From an uncultured Spirochaetaceae bacterium (GTDB taxonomy: Bacteria > Spirochaetota > Spirochaetia > Sphaerochaetales > Sphaerochaetaceae): DNA of 23,142 nucleotides. The DNA lies in NCBI GenBank assembly GCA_947630635.1, contig CANRIJ010000009.1, forward strand, positions 1 to 23,142. The letters are read 5' to 3'. Under the pieces are notes generated by a model. It saw only the letters and a program-made list of their open reading frames with translations. It was not told where the DNA came from and ran no database searches. Both the position numbers and the translations under genes were made by a program. Shown here piece after piece: positions 1 to 7,669 of this stretch (position 1 is the first letter of the stretch; every line of letters begins with the position of its first letter).

Positions 1-50
1 ATATATGCACAGCCATGATGTGCGCAAATATGTGCTGCCGGTGATCCGAA

Positions 51-1181
51 ATGAGAGGAAAAAGACTTTTTACTTTGGCTTTGGTGCTTCTGATTTCCAG
101 CATGCTCTTTGCTGCTTCTTGGCAGGATAAGAGCGATACATCTTGGTATACGCCGGGAAGAAAGGTCTATCAGATAAGAAGCGCAGAGGAGCTTGCAGGA
201 CTCTCCGAGCTTGTCAATTCTGGAGTCTCTTTCAGAGGAGCGAGAATTGTTCTGACAAGAGACATAAATCTCTTTGGCAGGACATGGGTTCCTATTGGAA
301 CGCTCGAGCATCCTTTTGAGGGCAGCTTCAATGGCTCAGAGATGGAGATTAGAGACCTTGAAATTGACCTTGAGGGCGAGAATAGCCAGACTATCGACCC
401 GGCAAGATCCTACTTGGGGCTCTTTGGAGTGGTTTCTGGAAATACCCAAATAGTCAATGTGGAGATGAAGAATGTGAAGATAACAGGAGATAGCTATGTT
501 GGCGCTCTTGTTGGATATCTTGATGAAAACTCATCTCTTACTCTCGATGACATAGAGCTTGATGGGCTTGTAAGCATGTTTATATCAACAAATGCTGGCG
601 GTATTCTCGGCTCTGCAGCAGAGAGGTCATCTCTCTATTTCAATGATATAGATGTAGATCCAAACGGATTCTCGCAGATTCAGAATGGCGGTGCAAATTA
701 CACTGGCGATAACCTTGGTGGTGTTGTCGGCTCCTTCTATGGAGAGAGTGCAAGAGTCAGCAACATAAGCGTAGAGAAGATAGAGCTATATGGAATAAGC
801 GAGGGCGTTGGCGGAATCTTTGGAGTCTTGGGCGGAGCAGTTGATCTCAGAGAGATTGAAGTAGAGGACCTATATCTATCAATTAACCAGGGCTATGGCG
901 AGAGGGCTATGAGCATTGGAGCAATCTCAGGAGTTGTTCTTCCGGGCTCAACTGTGAATGTAAGCAGTATTGATACTGAGAAGGTATATCTGACAATTCC
1001 ACTTGCAAACAGAAATATTGCCCTAAATATGAGAGGCTACTTTGGAACAACAGGCGAGAGTGGAAACTACTCAAGCCCATCCTCGCTTGTTAAGGGAACA
1101 CTGAGGACAAATTCAAAGATCACAAAGGTGACAACTGACTACGAAGTTCCAATAACGAACGAAAACTTCAATTTTGAGTAA
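51..1181 (+). CDS. Exported protein with GLUG-like repeats
   Basis: This is a 376-residue protein with an N-terminal signal peptide: Lys/Arg at residues 4-5, a hydrophobic core at about 7-21, and a likely signal peptidase I site near Ala21-Ala22-Ser23. There is no lipobox cysteine. From about residue 121 it carries about six Gly-rich repeats of the form G-x-hydrophobic-G, near residues 121, 149, 181, 221, 252 and 288. These resemble the GLUG motif of bacterial surface proteins. Segments rich in beta-forming and Asn/Asp residues lie between them, so a beta-helix or beta-solenoid fold is likely. The region before the repeats (about 40-105) has the DINLxGxxWxPIG pattern common in GLUG proteins. 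The chosen ATG has no clear Shine-Dalgarno sequence, but the signal peptide begins right there. A terminator follows. I infer a role at the cell surface or in the periplasm; its ligand is unknown. Confidence 0.8.
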   Translation: MRGKRLFTLALVLLISSMLFAASWQDKSDTSWYTPGRKVYQIRSAEELAGLSELVNSGVSFRGARIVLTRDINLFGRTWVPIGTLEHPFEGSFNGSEMEIRDLEIDLEGENSQTIDPARSYLGLFGVVSGNTQIVNVEMKNVKITGDSYVGALVGYLDENSSLTLDDIELDGLVSMFISTNAGGILGSAAERSSLYFNDIDVDPNGFSQIQNGGANYTGDNLGGVVGSFYGESARVSNISVEKIELYGISEGVGGIFGVLGGAVDLREIEVEDLYLSINQGYGERAMSIGAISGVVLPGSTVNVSSIDTEKVYLTIPLANRNIALNMRGYFGTTGESGNYSSPSSLVKGTLRTNSKITKVTTDYEVPITNENFNFE

Positions 1182-1248
1182 TATGTAGGCTTTCTTGGTT
1201 TGAAAAAGCAAGATAGCAATATCTGAGAAATCAGTGTTTATAAATGAG

Positions 1249-1281
1249 CGGTGTGGCTTAGGCCACGCCGTTTTCTTATTT
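1249..1281 (+). terminator. Intrinsic terminator after the GLUG-like gene
   Basis: A 9-bp stem (1249-1257 with 1262-1270, one G-T wobble) closes a TTAG loop and is followed by TTTTCTTATTT. It lies about 70 bp after the stop codon at 1181. The rest of the 1182-1398 gap shows no ORF or structure that I can support. Confidence 0.85.
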
Positions 1282-1398
1282 AGTCGAGCAAGATGATTAT
1301 ATGAGTTTTATGCTTCCTGGCCTGATGCTTATTTCTCTCTTATATAGAGTTGATTAAAATAGTCTTTTCAGGTCATGACCAGAGTTTGGGGTGAAGAC

Positions 1399-2320
1399 CT
1401 ATTTTATATCATTTTGGTTCAGTGATAGATACTTCTTTAAACGCTCATCAATATATTCTGCTGCCATCTTTGCCATTGCACTTACATCGCTCTCTCTATA
1501 ATAGCTATCAAACGCGTCATAGTATCGCTTTCGATTGTCGAATTTCACATTGATTGGAGGATAGCCGTTTTGCATAAGAAAGAGATTCAGAATTAGTCTT
1601 CCTGTACGGCCGTTGCCGTCCAGAAAGGGGTGAATGGTCTCAAACTTCAGGTGTAACAATGCCGCTCTCTCAATTGGATGCAGTTTGCTGATTTCGAATT
1701 CTTTGATCAGCTTTTCCATCAATTCTGAAGCTATGATTGGATCCGGTGGCGTATGATAAGCACCCATATTCGCAGAAGAATCCGGCGATAGACGCCGCGG
1801 TCCTCTCTCCTCTCTATGAGAGTCAGAGTGTGAATTTGCTTAATGATGGCCTTCAAGAAGGGGACTTTACCGCGCACCAGTTCCTGCACCTATAAGAAAG
1901 CATCCTTATGACCGACTTCTTTCAGGTGATCCCTGAGTGGCTTTTGATTGGCTCTAAGCCCTTCCAGCACAAGGGCTGTTTCCTGCAAGGTCAAGGTATT
2001 GCTCTCTATAGTATTGGAATTATAGGTGTACTCAATAAGAAACTCATCTTCTAGACGCTTGAGCTCTCCGTAGGAAAAGGACGCCTCTTATTTAGTTGCT
2101 CCTTTAAGGAGTCAATGCGGGAGAATAGGGAAAGATATTGTTCTGAAATTTTCTTGTGCCTTAGGCTGCGACCGTCAACTGGTTTTACCACATCTACAGG
2201 AATAAGATAGGAACGTCCATTTTGAATAACGCTTTCGATTTTCCCCCTCTGGCATAAAATACGGACTCTACGGTCATAAATTCCCCATAACAGTGCCGCT
2301 TTTTATGGCTTTCCGCTTAT
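1399..2320 (-). pseudogene. Broken Fic-family gene (HTH plus Fic domain)
   Basis: The only intact piece is the 3' part (1399-1767), which carries the Fic signature HPFLDGNGRTGR and a normal C-terminal end. Reading the minus strand further upstream across frames recovers the rest in order. An N-terminal winged-HTH-like segment contains WGIYDRRVRILC and GRSYLIPVDVVKPVDGR. A linker follows, then IEYTYNSNTIESNTLTLQET, the region of the Fic inhibitory helix, then the segment running into VRGKVPFLKAIIKQIHTL and RGVYRRI. The lesions I see are a TAA at 2303-2305, a one-base frameshift in a run of four A (plus strand) near 2075-2078, a TAG at 1890-1892 and a one-base frameshift near 1767-1770. Intact Fic enzymes transfer AMP or other nucleotides to proteins. 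This copy should not make a full protein. Its 5' limit is approximate. CGN arginine codons are commoner here than in neighbouring genes, which suggests acquired DNA. Confidence 0.9.
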
Positions 2321-2401
2321 TTACTGGTTGCTCTTTTCATAAAGTGCCCATTATGCGGGATTTGCTATTTTTCTCTCAATGGGGGAAAATATGCAAGTTC
2401 T

Positions 2402-2902
2402 ATGAAAAAGTCATTTATAGCAATTGCATTAACTCTTTTGTTGGCACTCTTATTTATTTCATGCCAAGACACTATAGACAGTACGCAGAGAGCTAGTGTG
2501 ACTTTGGATTTGGGACAGATTAGCAAGATTTGCCTCATTGGGATAGAGAATAATCCTGCCGGAGGTGGTACACCGTTTACTGGAGAATACAATCTTCTCC
2601 TTCATTTTATCCCTAAGGGTGAGACAGGAAAGAGCGTGGATCAGGAGAAGAGCGTTACAAATAGCGATGCTTCAAGCAATTGGTCTGTTAGGGTGCCCAT
2701 TGGACGTTACTACGTCACTGGAACTGCAAAAGGAACCATAAATAAAACTGATAGTTCCCAAGGAGTTACAGTAGATTATAGTGCTTTGGGAGAGTGCTTA
2801 GTCATACCTGAGGGAATTAGTATTGCCTCTGTTAGTAAAGAGGCAGAAAAGCCGACATCGAACTACTTGATTTGGACTAATGCAGCCCTTGGGGAAGAAT
2901 GA
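2402..2902 (+). CDS. Small predicted lipoprotein, family not recognised
   Basis: The 166-residue product begins with a lipoprotein signal peptide: two lysines at 2-3, a hydrophobic core, and a lipobox ending Phe-Ile-Ser-Cys with Cys21 as the lipidation site. The mature part has a beta-rich pattern, including ENNPAGGGTPFTGEYNLLLHFIP and a segment SVRVPIGRYYVTGTA that looks like a carbohydrate-binding or Ig-like beta sandwich strand pair. I do not recognise a family. The gene sits just beyond the decayed Fic gene and runs into the kinase gene downstream, so the two are probably cotranscribed. A G-rich stretch at about 2381-2385 is the only possible ribosome binding site and lies rather far from the ATG. 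Confidence 0.7.
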   Translation: MKKSFIAIALTLLLALLFISCQDTIDSTQRASVTLDLGQISKICLIGIENNPAGGGTPFTGEYNLLLHFIPKGETGKSVDQEKSVTNSDASSNWSVRVPIGRYYVTGTAKGTINKTDSSQGVTVDYSALGECLVIPEGISIASVSKEAEKPTSNYLIWTNAALGEE

Positions 2903-2909
2903 GCTTAAA

Positions 2910-3707
2910 TTGAAAAAGAGCGCTCTTCTTATAAATGATCTATCTGTGTATTCCAAGTCTTCCTTGGAGGTCTCCTATCCTATAGTCGAGGCTATGGGAG
3001 TTGAGGCGTCAGCCCTCCCAACAGTAGTCTTATCGACTCAGACAGATGGCTTTGATAGCCCTATAGCATCAGACACTTCAGAGTTTTTGGCAAAGACACT
3101 CAAGATGTTTTCTGACAAAAAGATAGTCTTTGATGGAATATACATAGGCTATCTTCATAGCCTTGATGAATTTGATATTGTTCTGGACTATCTGAAGAGC
3201 TACAGCGGACTTGTTCTCTTAGATCCGGTTCTTGGGGATAATGGCGCTTTCTATTCAACTATAACAGAGGGACATCTCTCCGGTATGAAGAGACTCTTGA
3301 ATAGGGCAGATATCATTACACCGAACCTTTTTGAGGCGAAGATGCTTTTTGGCATAGAGGGCGATATGAGAGGTGAGAGCATTTCTGACATGCTACAGAA
3401 TCTATTCTCTTTCGAGTGCTATATAAAGGGCTTTGAGAGAAAAGCAGAGAGATTAGAGAATATAGCGCTAGCTGAGGGCAATATCTATTCTTATGAGTAT
3501 GATAGGCTTATGGGACACTATCCTGGAATGGGCGATATCTTTGCATCGATAGTCTTCTCTATGAGGCTCAGGGGAAAGAGCGTTCTCAATACCCTTAAGT
3601 ATGCTTCCAATATCTCAACCGAGACTATGAGGCGTGCGCTTAGCTTAGGGCGTGATAGTAGGCTTGGAATTGACATTCTTCCTGCCTTGGAGATGATTTT
3701 ACGATGA
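2910..3707 (+). CDS. Pyridoxal/pyridoxine kinase-like protein (PfkB/ribokinase superfamily)
   Basis: It probably phosphorylates a B6 vitamer (pyridoxal, pyridoxine or pyridoxamine) with ATP in the cytoplasm. The N-terminus KKSALLINDLSVYSKSSLEV matches the start of PdxY-type kinases. Numbered from the TTG start, the order is: LLDPVLGDNGAFY at about 103-115, ITPNLFEAKMLFG at 136-148 and the catalytic anion-hole segment GMGDIF at 206-211 with Asp209 as the expected base. The length of 265 residues is usual for the family. I prefer the TTG at 2910 because it aligns with family N-termini and follows GGGGAAG at 2891-2897. An in-frame ATG at 2880 would add ten residues and overlap the lipoprotein gene. 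The gene ends in an ATGA overlap with the next one. The exact substrate is inferred. Confidence 0.8.
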   Translation: MKKSALLINDLSVYSKSSLEVSYPIVEAMGVEASALPTVVLSTQTDGFDSPIASDTSEFLAKTLKMFSDKKIVFDGIYIGYLHSLDEFDIVLDYLKSYSGLVLLDPVLGDNGAFYSTITEGHLSGMKRLLNRADIITPNLFEAKMLFGIEGDMRGESISDMLQNLFSFECYIKGFERKAERLENIALAEGNIYSYEYDRLMGHYPGMGDIFASIVFSMRLRGKSVLNTLKYASNISTETMRRALSLGRDSRLGIDILPALEMILR

Positions 3708-4294
3708 AAAGAGCTCTTCTACTTGCCTCTGATAAGCGTGAATTAAAGGGTTTTCCAGAGTGCTATCTAAAGGGCGTTATAGGAGTTGGGCCAATTAATG
3801 CTGCCATTAATTCTGCTCTCTTGATTGCATATCATAATCCGGATGTAGTTGTATCAGTCGGAAGCGCAGTGGCTATAGACCCAGCTCTTGGAGTAGGAGA
3901 GGCCTATTCTTTTTCAAGAGTAAATAATGATGTTTTGGATCTCAGAGGCGCCTTTCTCCCCCTTGGAGCGAGCCTTGATAGCGCGGGAGCAACCATCTCT
4001 GAGCTCTATACCCTTGATACTGAAAGCAGCCTTACACTCACAACCTCGGGTACCTACACAAAAGAGATGAGAGACTCCCTAAGTGTGCTGAAATCCTCGG
4101 CTCTCGATATGGAGGCGTACTCTCTGGGACTCACTGCCAAAAGCTTCAATCTTCCGTTTTTGGCTATAAAGCTCATAACCGATAGTGTCGGCGATAACTC
4201 TAAGGTCTCAAATGTTGATATTCGCCTAAGACTCAATAGAGATAGGCTTGTGAAGAAAACTGAGGAGACTCTCAACTCTCTTGGACTTCTCTAA
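3704..4294 (+). CDS. Nucleoside phosphorylase/nucleosidase family protein (MTA/SAH nucleosidase-like)
   Basis: The protein belongs to the PNP_UDP_1 fold. It has the N-terminal GVIGVGPINAAINSALLI (residues 24-41), VVVSVGSAVAIDP (48-60), the nucleoside-binding DMEAYSLGL (135-143) with the conserved Met-Glu pair, and KLITDSVGDN (156-165), whose Asp160 is placed like the catalytic acid of MTA/SAH nucleosidases. Family members split or phosphorolyse N-glycosidic bonds of purine nucleosides. At 196 residues it is clearly shorter than typical MTA/SAH nucleosidases (about 230), so the substrate is not settled; futalosine hydrolase-like activity is another option. It starts in an ATGA overlap with the kinase gene, implying translational coupling. 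Its 3' end overlaps the convergent patatin gene by 23 bp. Confidence 0.75.
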   Translation: MKRALLLASDKRELKGFPECYLKGVIGVGPINAAINSALLIAYHNPDVVVSVGSAVAIDPALGVGEAYSFSRVNNDVLDLRGAFLPLGASLDSAGATISELYTLDTESSLTLTTSGTYTKEMRDSLSVLKSSALDMEAYSLGLTAKSFNLPFLAIKLITDSVGDNSKVSNVDIRLRLNRDRLVKKTEETLNSLGLL

Positions 4295-5399
4295 GTCTCA
4301 GTTTTTCTCTTAATGGGCTCTCTTTGAGCGCACGAAGAAATGAGGAGAGTCCTATCTCATGCTTTTTGAGCATAGTCTCCGCGCTCTTCTCAAGCCTATT
4401 CATTGCATCCTCAGAAGTATCATCAAGCTTAATCTTCTCCTTCATTGGATCCCAAATTCTCAGATACTCAACTCCATCTATTGCCTCAGCTGTCATATCT
4501 GCAACTCTCATTGATCCCGATCCATAGCTTTGCCAGATAGAGCTTGCCCAGCCTGCGGCTCCTCCGACAGAGCCCATTGGGTCAAATGAGTAGAATGGGC
4601 TTCCCGTAGAGAGAGATAGAATTCTGAATACCTTTGTCTTTGGGTAGAGTCTTCTTGCCTCTCTATATGCAAGAAGAACAGGATTGTTGGCAGCAATTCC
4701 GCCATCAACGAGTATTAAGAGCTCCTTTCTCTTTAAATCCATGACTCTTGCAGGAGGGAAGTAGGTTGGTGCGCTTGAAGATGCGCGCGCTGCATCTCGC
4801 ACTAGAAAATAGCTATCTTCCCATGAGCGGAATATAAAGGGCTTAGAGGTATATGGGTCGAATGCAACTGCCATAGTAGGAGTGAGCATATCTTCCATTC
4901 TTGCCTCTTTATATGTCCGCTTTAAAAAGTCATCGAGCCCAATCCCGTCATATTTGTCCCCGATAATCGGACCGATTATTCTCTTGAGCACATCATTTGA
5001 TCTGAAGATATTGGGGCCCTCGTTTTTATAGAGACTGAGAATGCTTTTGGGGTCTGCGCTTCTCTCAATCTCTCCAATTGGCTCTTTGACCTCTATTGTC
5101 TTGAAGAGCTTCTTTATTGTCTTTGTTTTATAGACTCTATAGTCTTTGCCTCTCTCTTTCTTTAGTGAAGTCTTTTTGGTGTCAATTGCAAGGGAGAGGG
5201 CAATCAGAGACCCCGTGGAGGTTCCAGCAATAAGGTCGAAATGAGAGTAGAAGGGTCTCTCATCTCCCAGTTCTCTGAGTTTCTCTGACAGCTTATCTAT
5301 GATGTAGATGGGAATGATTCCCCTCATTCCCCCGCCATCGAGAGAGAGGATGTATTTTATGTCTTCTTCCTTCTCCTCTTTCTCTCTCCATTTACCCAT
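4272..5399 (-). CDS. Patatin-like phospholipase
   Basis: A Ser-Asp dyad lipid acyl hydrolase, probably cytosolic. The oxyanion-hole motif DGGGMRG is at residues 21-27, the nucleophile elbow GTSTG at 59-63 (Ser61), and the catalytic Asp232 lies in the DGGIAANNP motif at 232-240. These spacings fit bacterial CapV/patatin-type enzymes. There is no signal peptide or membrane segment. I place the start at the ATG at 5399, which leaves 20 residues before the first motif. An upstream in-frame ATG at 5465 would add 22 residues and would overlap the divergent radical SAM gene. No Shine-Dalgarno sequence is visible at either. No cyclic-nucleotide synthase gene is adjacent, so there is no sign of a CBASS-type defence role here. 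The in vivo lipid substrate is unknown. Confidence 0.85.
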   Translation of the reverse strand: MGKWREKEEKEEDIKYILSLDGGGMRGIIPIYIIDKLSEKLRELGDERPFYSHFDLIAGTSTGSLIALSLAIDTKKTSLKKERGKDYRVYKTKTIKKLFKTIEVKEPIGEIERSADPKSILSLYKNEGPNIFRSNDVLKRIIGPIIGDKYDGIGLDDFLKRTYKEARMEDMLTPTMAVAFDPYTSKPFIFRSWEDSYFLVRDAARASSSAPTYFPPARVMDLKRKELLILVDGGIAANNPVLLAYREARRLYPKTKVFRILSLSTGSPFYSFDPMGSVGGAAGWASSIWQSYGSGSMRVADMTAEAIDGVEYLRIWDPMKEKIKLDDTSEDAMNRLEKSAETMLKKHEIGLSSFLRALKESPLREKLRLREVQES

Positions 5400-5427
5400 A
5401 TTTTCAATTTTGATAAAGTCTTTTGCT

Positions 5428-6366
5428 ATGGTCAAGGAATACTCGGATTGCGCTCTATGCCCCAATTATTGCCACGTTGACAGAAATAGCGGGGAGAGAG
5501 GAGTCTGCGGCGAGGGGGTAAATGCCAGGATATCCTGGGCGGGTCTTCATAGAGGGGAGGAGCCTCCCATTTCGGGAGAGAAAGGCTCCGGCATGCTCTT
5601 TTTCACAGGGTGTCCTCTTCATTGCAAATACTGTCAGAACATAGAAATATCAAGAAGGGATAATCCAATTGGGTTTGAAATCTCTATAGATGAGCTTAGC
5701 TATTTGATGCTAGATTTGGAGAAAATGGGCGCAAAGACTCTCAGCTTTGTGACTGGGACCCATTTTATTCCGACGATTATCGCCTCATTAAAGAGGGCGA
5801 GAGAGAAAGGCCTCTCTCTCAAGACAGTATGGAACACCTCGTCTTTTGAGAGTGTTGAGGGCCTTGAGCTCATTGACCCATATATAGACCTATACCTTGC
5901 TGACTTGAAGACGCTTGATGAGAGGGTCTCCAAAGAGTTTTGCGGAGGAAAAAAATACAAAGAGAGTGTTCTCTCTGCACTCGATTGGATCAAAGAGAGA
6001 CACCCTGAGACTGATTTGGACTTATTGAAAGGATGCCTTGTGAGACACTTGGTATTTCCTCTCTCTCTTGATGCTTCAAAGGAGGTTCTCAGAGTCTTTA
6101 AAGAGAGGTACTATCCCTCTTTTCAGCTCTCTTTGATGACACAGTTCGTACCTCCATTTTGCTCGTCCTTCAAAGAGCTTTCTGAAGATGAGTACTACAG
6201 CCTTATAGAATATGTTGAGAGTCTTGGAATTGAGGATGGATTTATACAGGAAAATGGGGGAGACGATAGTCTCTGGCTTCCCCATTTTGAGAGCGACAAT
6301 CCCTTTCCCGACTCTTTTGCTGAGCCAAGCGAGTTCTTCTTGAAGCTAAAGAGATCTAAGAGATAA
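5428..6366 (+). CDS. PflX-type radical SAM protein (putative pyruvate formate-lyase activating enzyme-like)
   Basis: The radical SAM cluster motif CPLHCKYC has cysteines at residues 62, 66 and 69, preceded by FFTG and followed by QN. Four further N-terminal cysteines (Cys8, 11, 15, 27) fall in the pattern CALCPNYC...RGVCG typical of the COG1313/PflX group. The conserved GLHRGEEPPISG segment (39-50) also fits that group. The length of about 312 residues matches. I start at the ATG at 5428 because the cysteine-rich N-terminus begins there; the longer reading would run into an unlikely Ser/Phe-rich stretch antisense to the patatin gene. There is no pyruvate formate-lyase gene alongside, and the substrate of this family is not established. 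Its end overlaps the UMP kinase gene by 11 bp, tail to tail. Confidence 0.85.
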   Translation: MVKEYSDCALCPNYCHVDRNSGERGVCGEGVNARISWAGLHRGEEPPISGEKGSGMLFFTGCPLHCKYCQNIEISRRDNPIGFEISIDELSYLMLDLEKMGAKTLSFVTGTHFIPTIIASLKRAREKGLSLKTVWNTSSFESVEGLELIDPYIDLYLADLKTLDERVSKEFCGGKKYKESVLSALDWIKERHPETDLDLLKGCLVRHLVFPLSLDASKEVLRVFKERYYPSFQLSLMTQFVPPFCSSFKELSEDEYYSLIEYVESLGIEDGFIQENGGDDSLWLPHFESDNPFPDSFAEPSEFFLKLKRSKR

Positions 6367-7042
6367 GTGTTCCCTCGAACTTCTTTCCCTCAAGGATGTC
6401 TATAAGGTTGTCGAGGTCTCTTCCATCTGCTGCAATGACCGAAAGCCCATTTTCCTCAGCAAGTTTTGAGGCAATTGGATCAAATGGAGCATTCTTTCCC
6501 GGAACCCACTCATCTCCTACGATCTTTCTGAAATCCTTCCAGGTGATAGTGTCTATTGGCTTGGCATCGGGGTTCTTTCTGGGATCGTCTGTATAGACCT
6601 TTTTGATATTCGATAGATTGATAATCGTCTTGGCCTTGAATCTTATTGCAAGGTAGGTTGCATCTGTATCGGTTGAGAAGCCCGGCTTCCATCCGGCTGC
6701 AACGAGAATCCTCTTATCAAATGAGATATTCTCATCTGTTGGATTAATGACGATCTCGTCTTCTGCGCATTCATGGAATATTGATTTTAAGAGCGTGGCA
6801 TTGAGACGCGTTGCATAGATTCCAAGCCAGTCTTCCAAATCCGGATTCTTTCCAATAGTCGATCTTAGGGCACTCTGGTATTCTCGTGCAGTGAAGCCAC
6901 CGCCAGAGACCAACACAAGCCTCACATCCTCATTCTTTTTGAGAAACTTATCTATTCTTTCCTTAAATGCCTTAAGAAAAATATCATCGACTTCCTCTGG
7001 GACGATAATCGATCCCCCAAGTGATATAACAAATGTCTTCAT
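6356..7042 (-). CDS. pyrH: UMP kinase, archaeal/spirochaete type
   Basis: It converts UMP and ATP to UDP and ADP. The amino acid kinase fold is clear: SLGGS at 7-11, LVSGGG at 44-49 (UMP-binding glycine loop), GFSTDTDATYLA at 121-132, the nucleotide-binding NLSNIKKVYTDDPRKNPDAK at 142-161, and PGKNAPFDPIASKLA at 181-195. At 228 residues it matches the short archaeal-like UMP kinases that also occur in spirochaetes, rather than the usual bacterial PyrH. It continues the pathway finished by the pyrBI-pyrE-pyrF operon about 13 kb away. No Shine-Dalgarno sequence is visible before the ATG. The gene is divergent from ssb, with about 120 bp between starts. Confidence 0.92.
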   Translation of the reverse strand: MKTFVISLGGSIIVPEEVDDIFLKAFKERIDKFLKKNEDVRLVLVSGGGFTAREYQSALRSTIGKNPDLEDWLGIYATRLNATLLKSIFHECAEDEIVINPTDENISFDKRILVAAGWKPGFSTDTDATYLAIRFKAKTIINLSNIKKVYTDDPRKNPDAKPIDTITWKDFRKIVGDEWVPGKNAPFDPIASKLAEENGLSVIAADGRDLDNLIDILEGKKFEGTLIS

Positions 7043-7116
7043 AGAGACAGTTTAGCCTATAAAGAGACTTATTTCAGAAATTGAAAATGACTCTCTTCTT
7101 CCTCAATTTCAGTTTT

Positions 7117-7146
7117 TTGGCAAAATTTAAAAATTTTTTGTATTAG
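7117..7146 (+). promoter_or_regulatory. Candidate promoter for ssb
   Basis: TTGGCA at 7117-7122 is followed after 18 bp by TATTAG at 7141-7146, inside a very AT-rich stretch. The same 15-mer TTGGCAAAATTTAAA (7117-7131) recurs upstream of the lipoprotein gene that starts at 8618, which supports a regulatory role. The exact -10 is uncertain because the transcript would then begin almost at the ribosome binding site. Confidence 0.4.
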
Positions 7147-7151
7147 TATAT

Positions 7152-7157
7152 GGAGGT
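7152..7157 (+). promoter_or_regulatory. Shine-Dalgarno sequence that sets the ssb start
   Basis: GGAGGT ends four bases before the ATG at 7162. It makes the in-frame ATG at 7150, which overlaps the site itself, an unlikely start. Confidence 0.8.
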
Positions 7158-7161
7158 GTTC

Positions 7162-7599
7162 ATGAATCATCTGAACAACATTCTTTTAGAGGGGGTTTTG
7201 ACACGGGACCCCGAGGTAGTGGCTGTTTCCCCAGCAACTGGTGGAAAACTCGTAAAATTCACGCTTGCTAGCGATAGGTTCTATTTGGACAAGAGCGGGA
7301 AGAAGGTCCAGGATACTCTTTTTATTCCTGTAGAGACCTATGGAAGCTGTGCAGAGAGAGTTCTGGAGAAACTCAGCAAGGGCATGACAAGCAGGGTCGT
7401 TGGTCGCCTGAAGATGGCAAAGTGGCTCAATAGGGATGGAGATAAGTGCTCATCTTTTGAGATTGTGGCAAAGCATGTCGAGTATCGAGTGCCCAAGGGA
7501 CGAAATGGTGGGAGCGTCAAGGAAGAGACTGTGATTTTGGAAGCAGAGCAGAGCGAGGAGGATGAGATAGCAGATAGAGAAGCGATTTGCCAAATTTAG
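7162..7599 (+). CDS. ssb: Single-stranded DNA-binding protein
   Basis: The 145-residue protein has the bacterial SSB OB-fold: NHLNNILLEGVLTRDPEV at the N-terminus, KLVKFTLASDRFY, the central TLFIPVETYGSCAERVLEKLSKGMTSRVVGRLKMAKW, and SSFEIVAKHVEY. It protects single-stranded DNA in replication and repair, normally as a tetramer. The last 30 residues are an acidic tail, but the protein ends in REAICQI and lacks the usual Asp-Asp-x-Ile/Leu-Pro-Phe tip that recruits partner proteins. A near-match (SDLPN) occurs in another frame at the same place. The start is fixed by the strong ribosome binding site at 7152-7157. A bidirectional terminator follows. Confidence 0.9.
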   Translation: MNHLNNILLEGVLTRDPEVVAVSPATGGKLVKFTLASDRFYLDKSGKKVQDTLFIPVETYGSCAERVLEKLSKGMTSRVVGRLKMAKWLNRDGDKCSSFEIVAKHVEYRVPKGRNGGSVKEETVILEAEQSEEDEIADREAICQI

Positions 7600-7636
7600 T
7601 TTAGACTTTTTTTGGTCTTCATAATTTAACCTCTGA

Positions 7637-7669
7637 AAAGCGGGTGCCAATCGGCACCCGTTTCTTTTT
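7637..7669 (+). terminator. Bidirectional terminator between ssb and the convergent lipoprotein gene
   Basis: A perfect 8-bp stem, CGGGTGCC (7641-7648) with GGCACCCG (7653-7660), closes an AATC loop. TTTCTTTTT follows on the plus strand and CTTTTC on the minus strand. The minus-strand lipoprotein gene ends at 7668, within this T run. Confidence 0.88.

Noticed and set aside
1..50. The end of an upstream gene or the start of a leftward gene
   Set aside because: Short readings exist in several frames (one stops at 16-18, another at 42-44, a third runs to about 128), but 50 bases give no basis to choose among them.
4272..5399. A CBASS-type defence system built around the patatin-like lipase
   Set aside because: No cyclic-nucleotide synthase or accessory defence gene is adjacent. 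The neighbours are metabolic genes.
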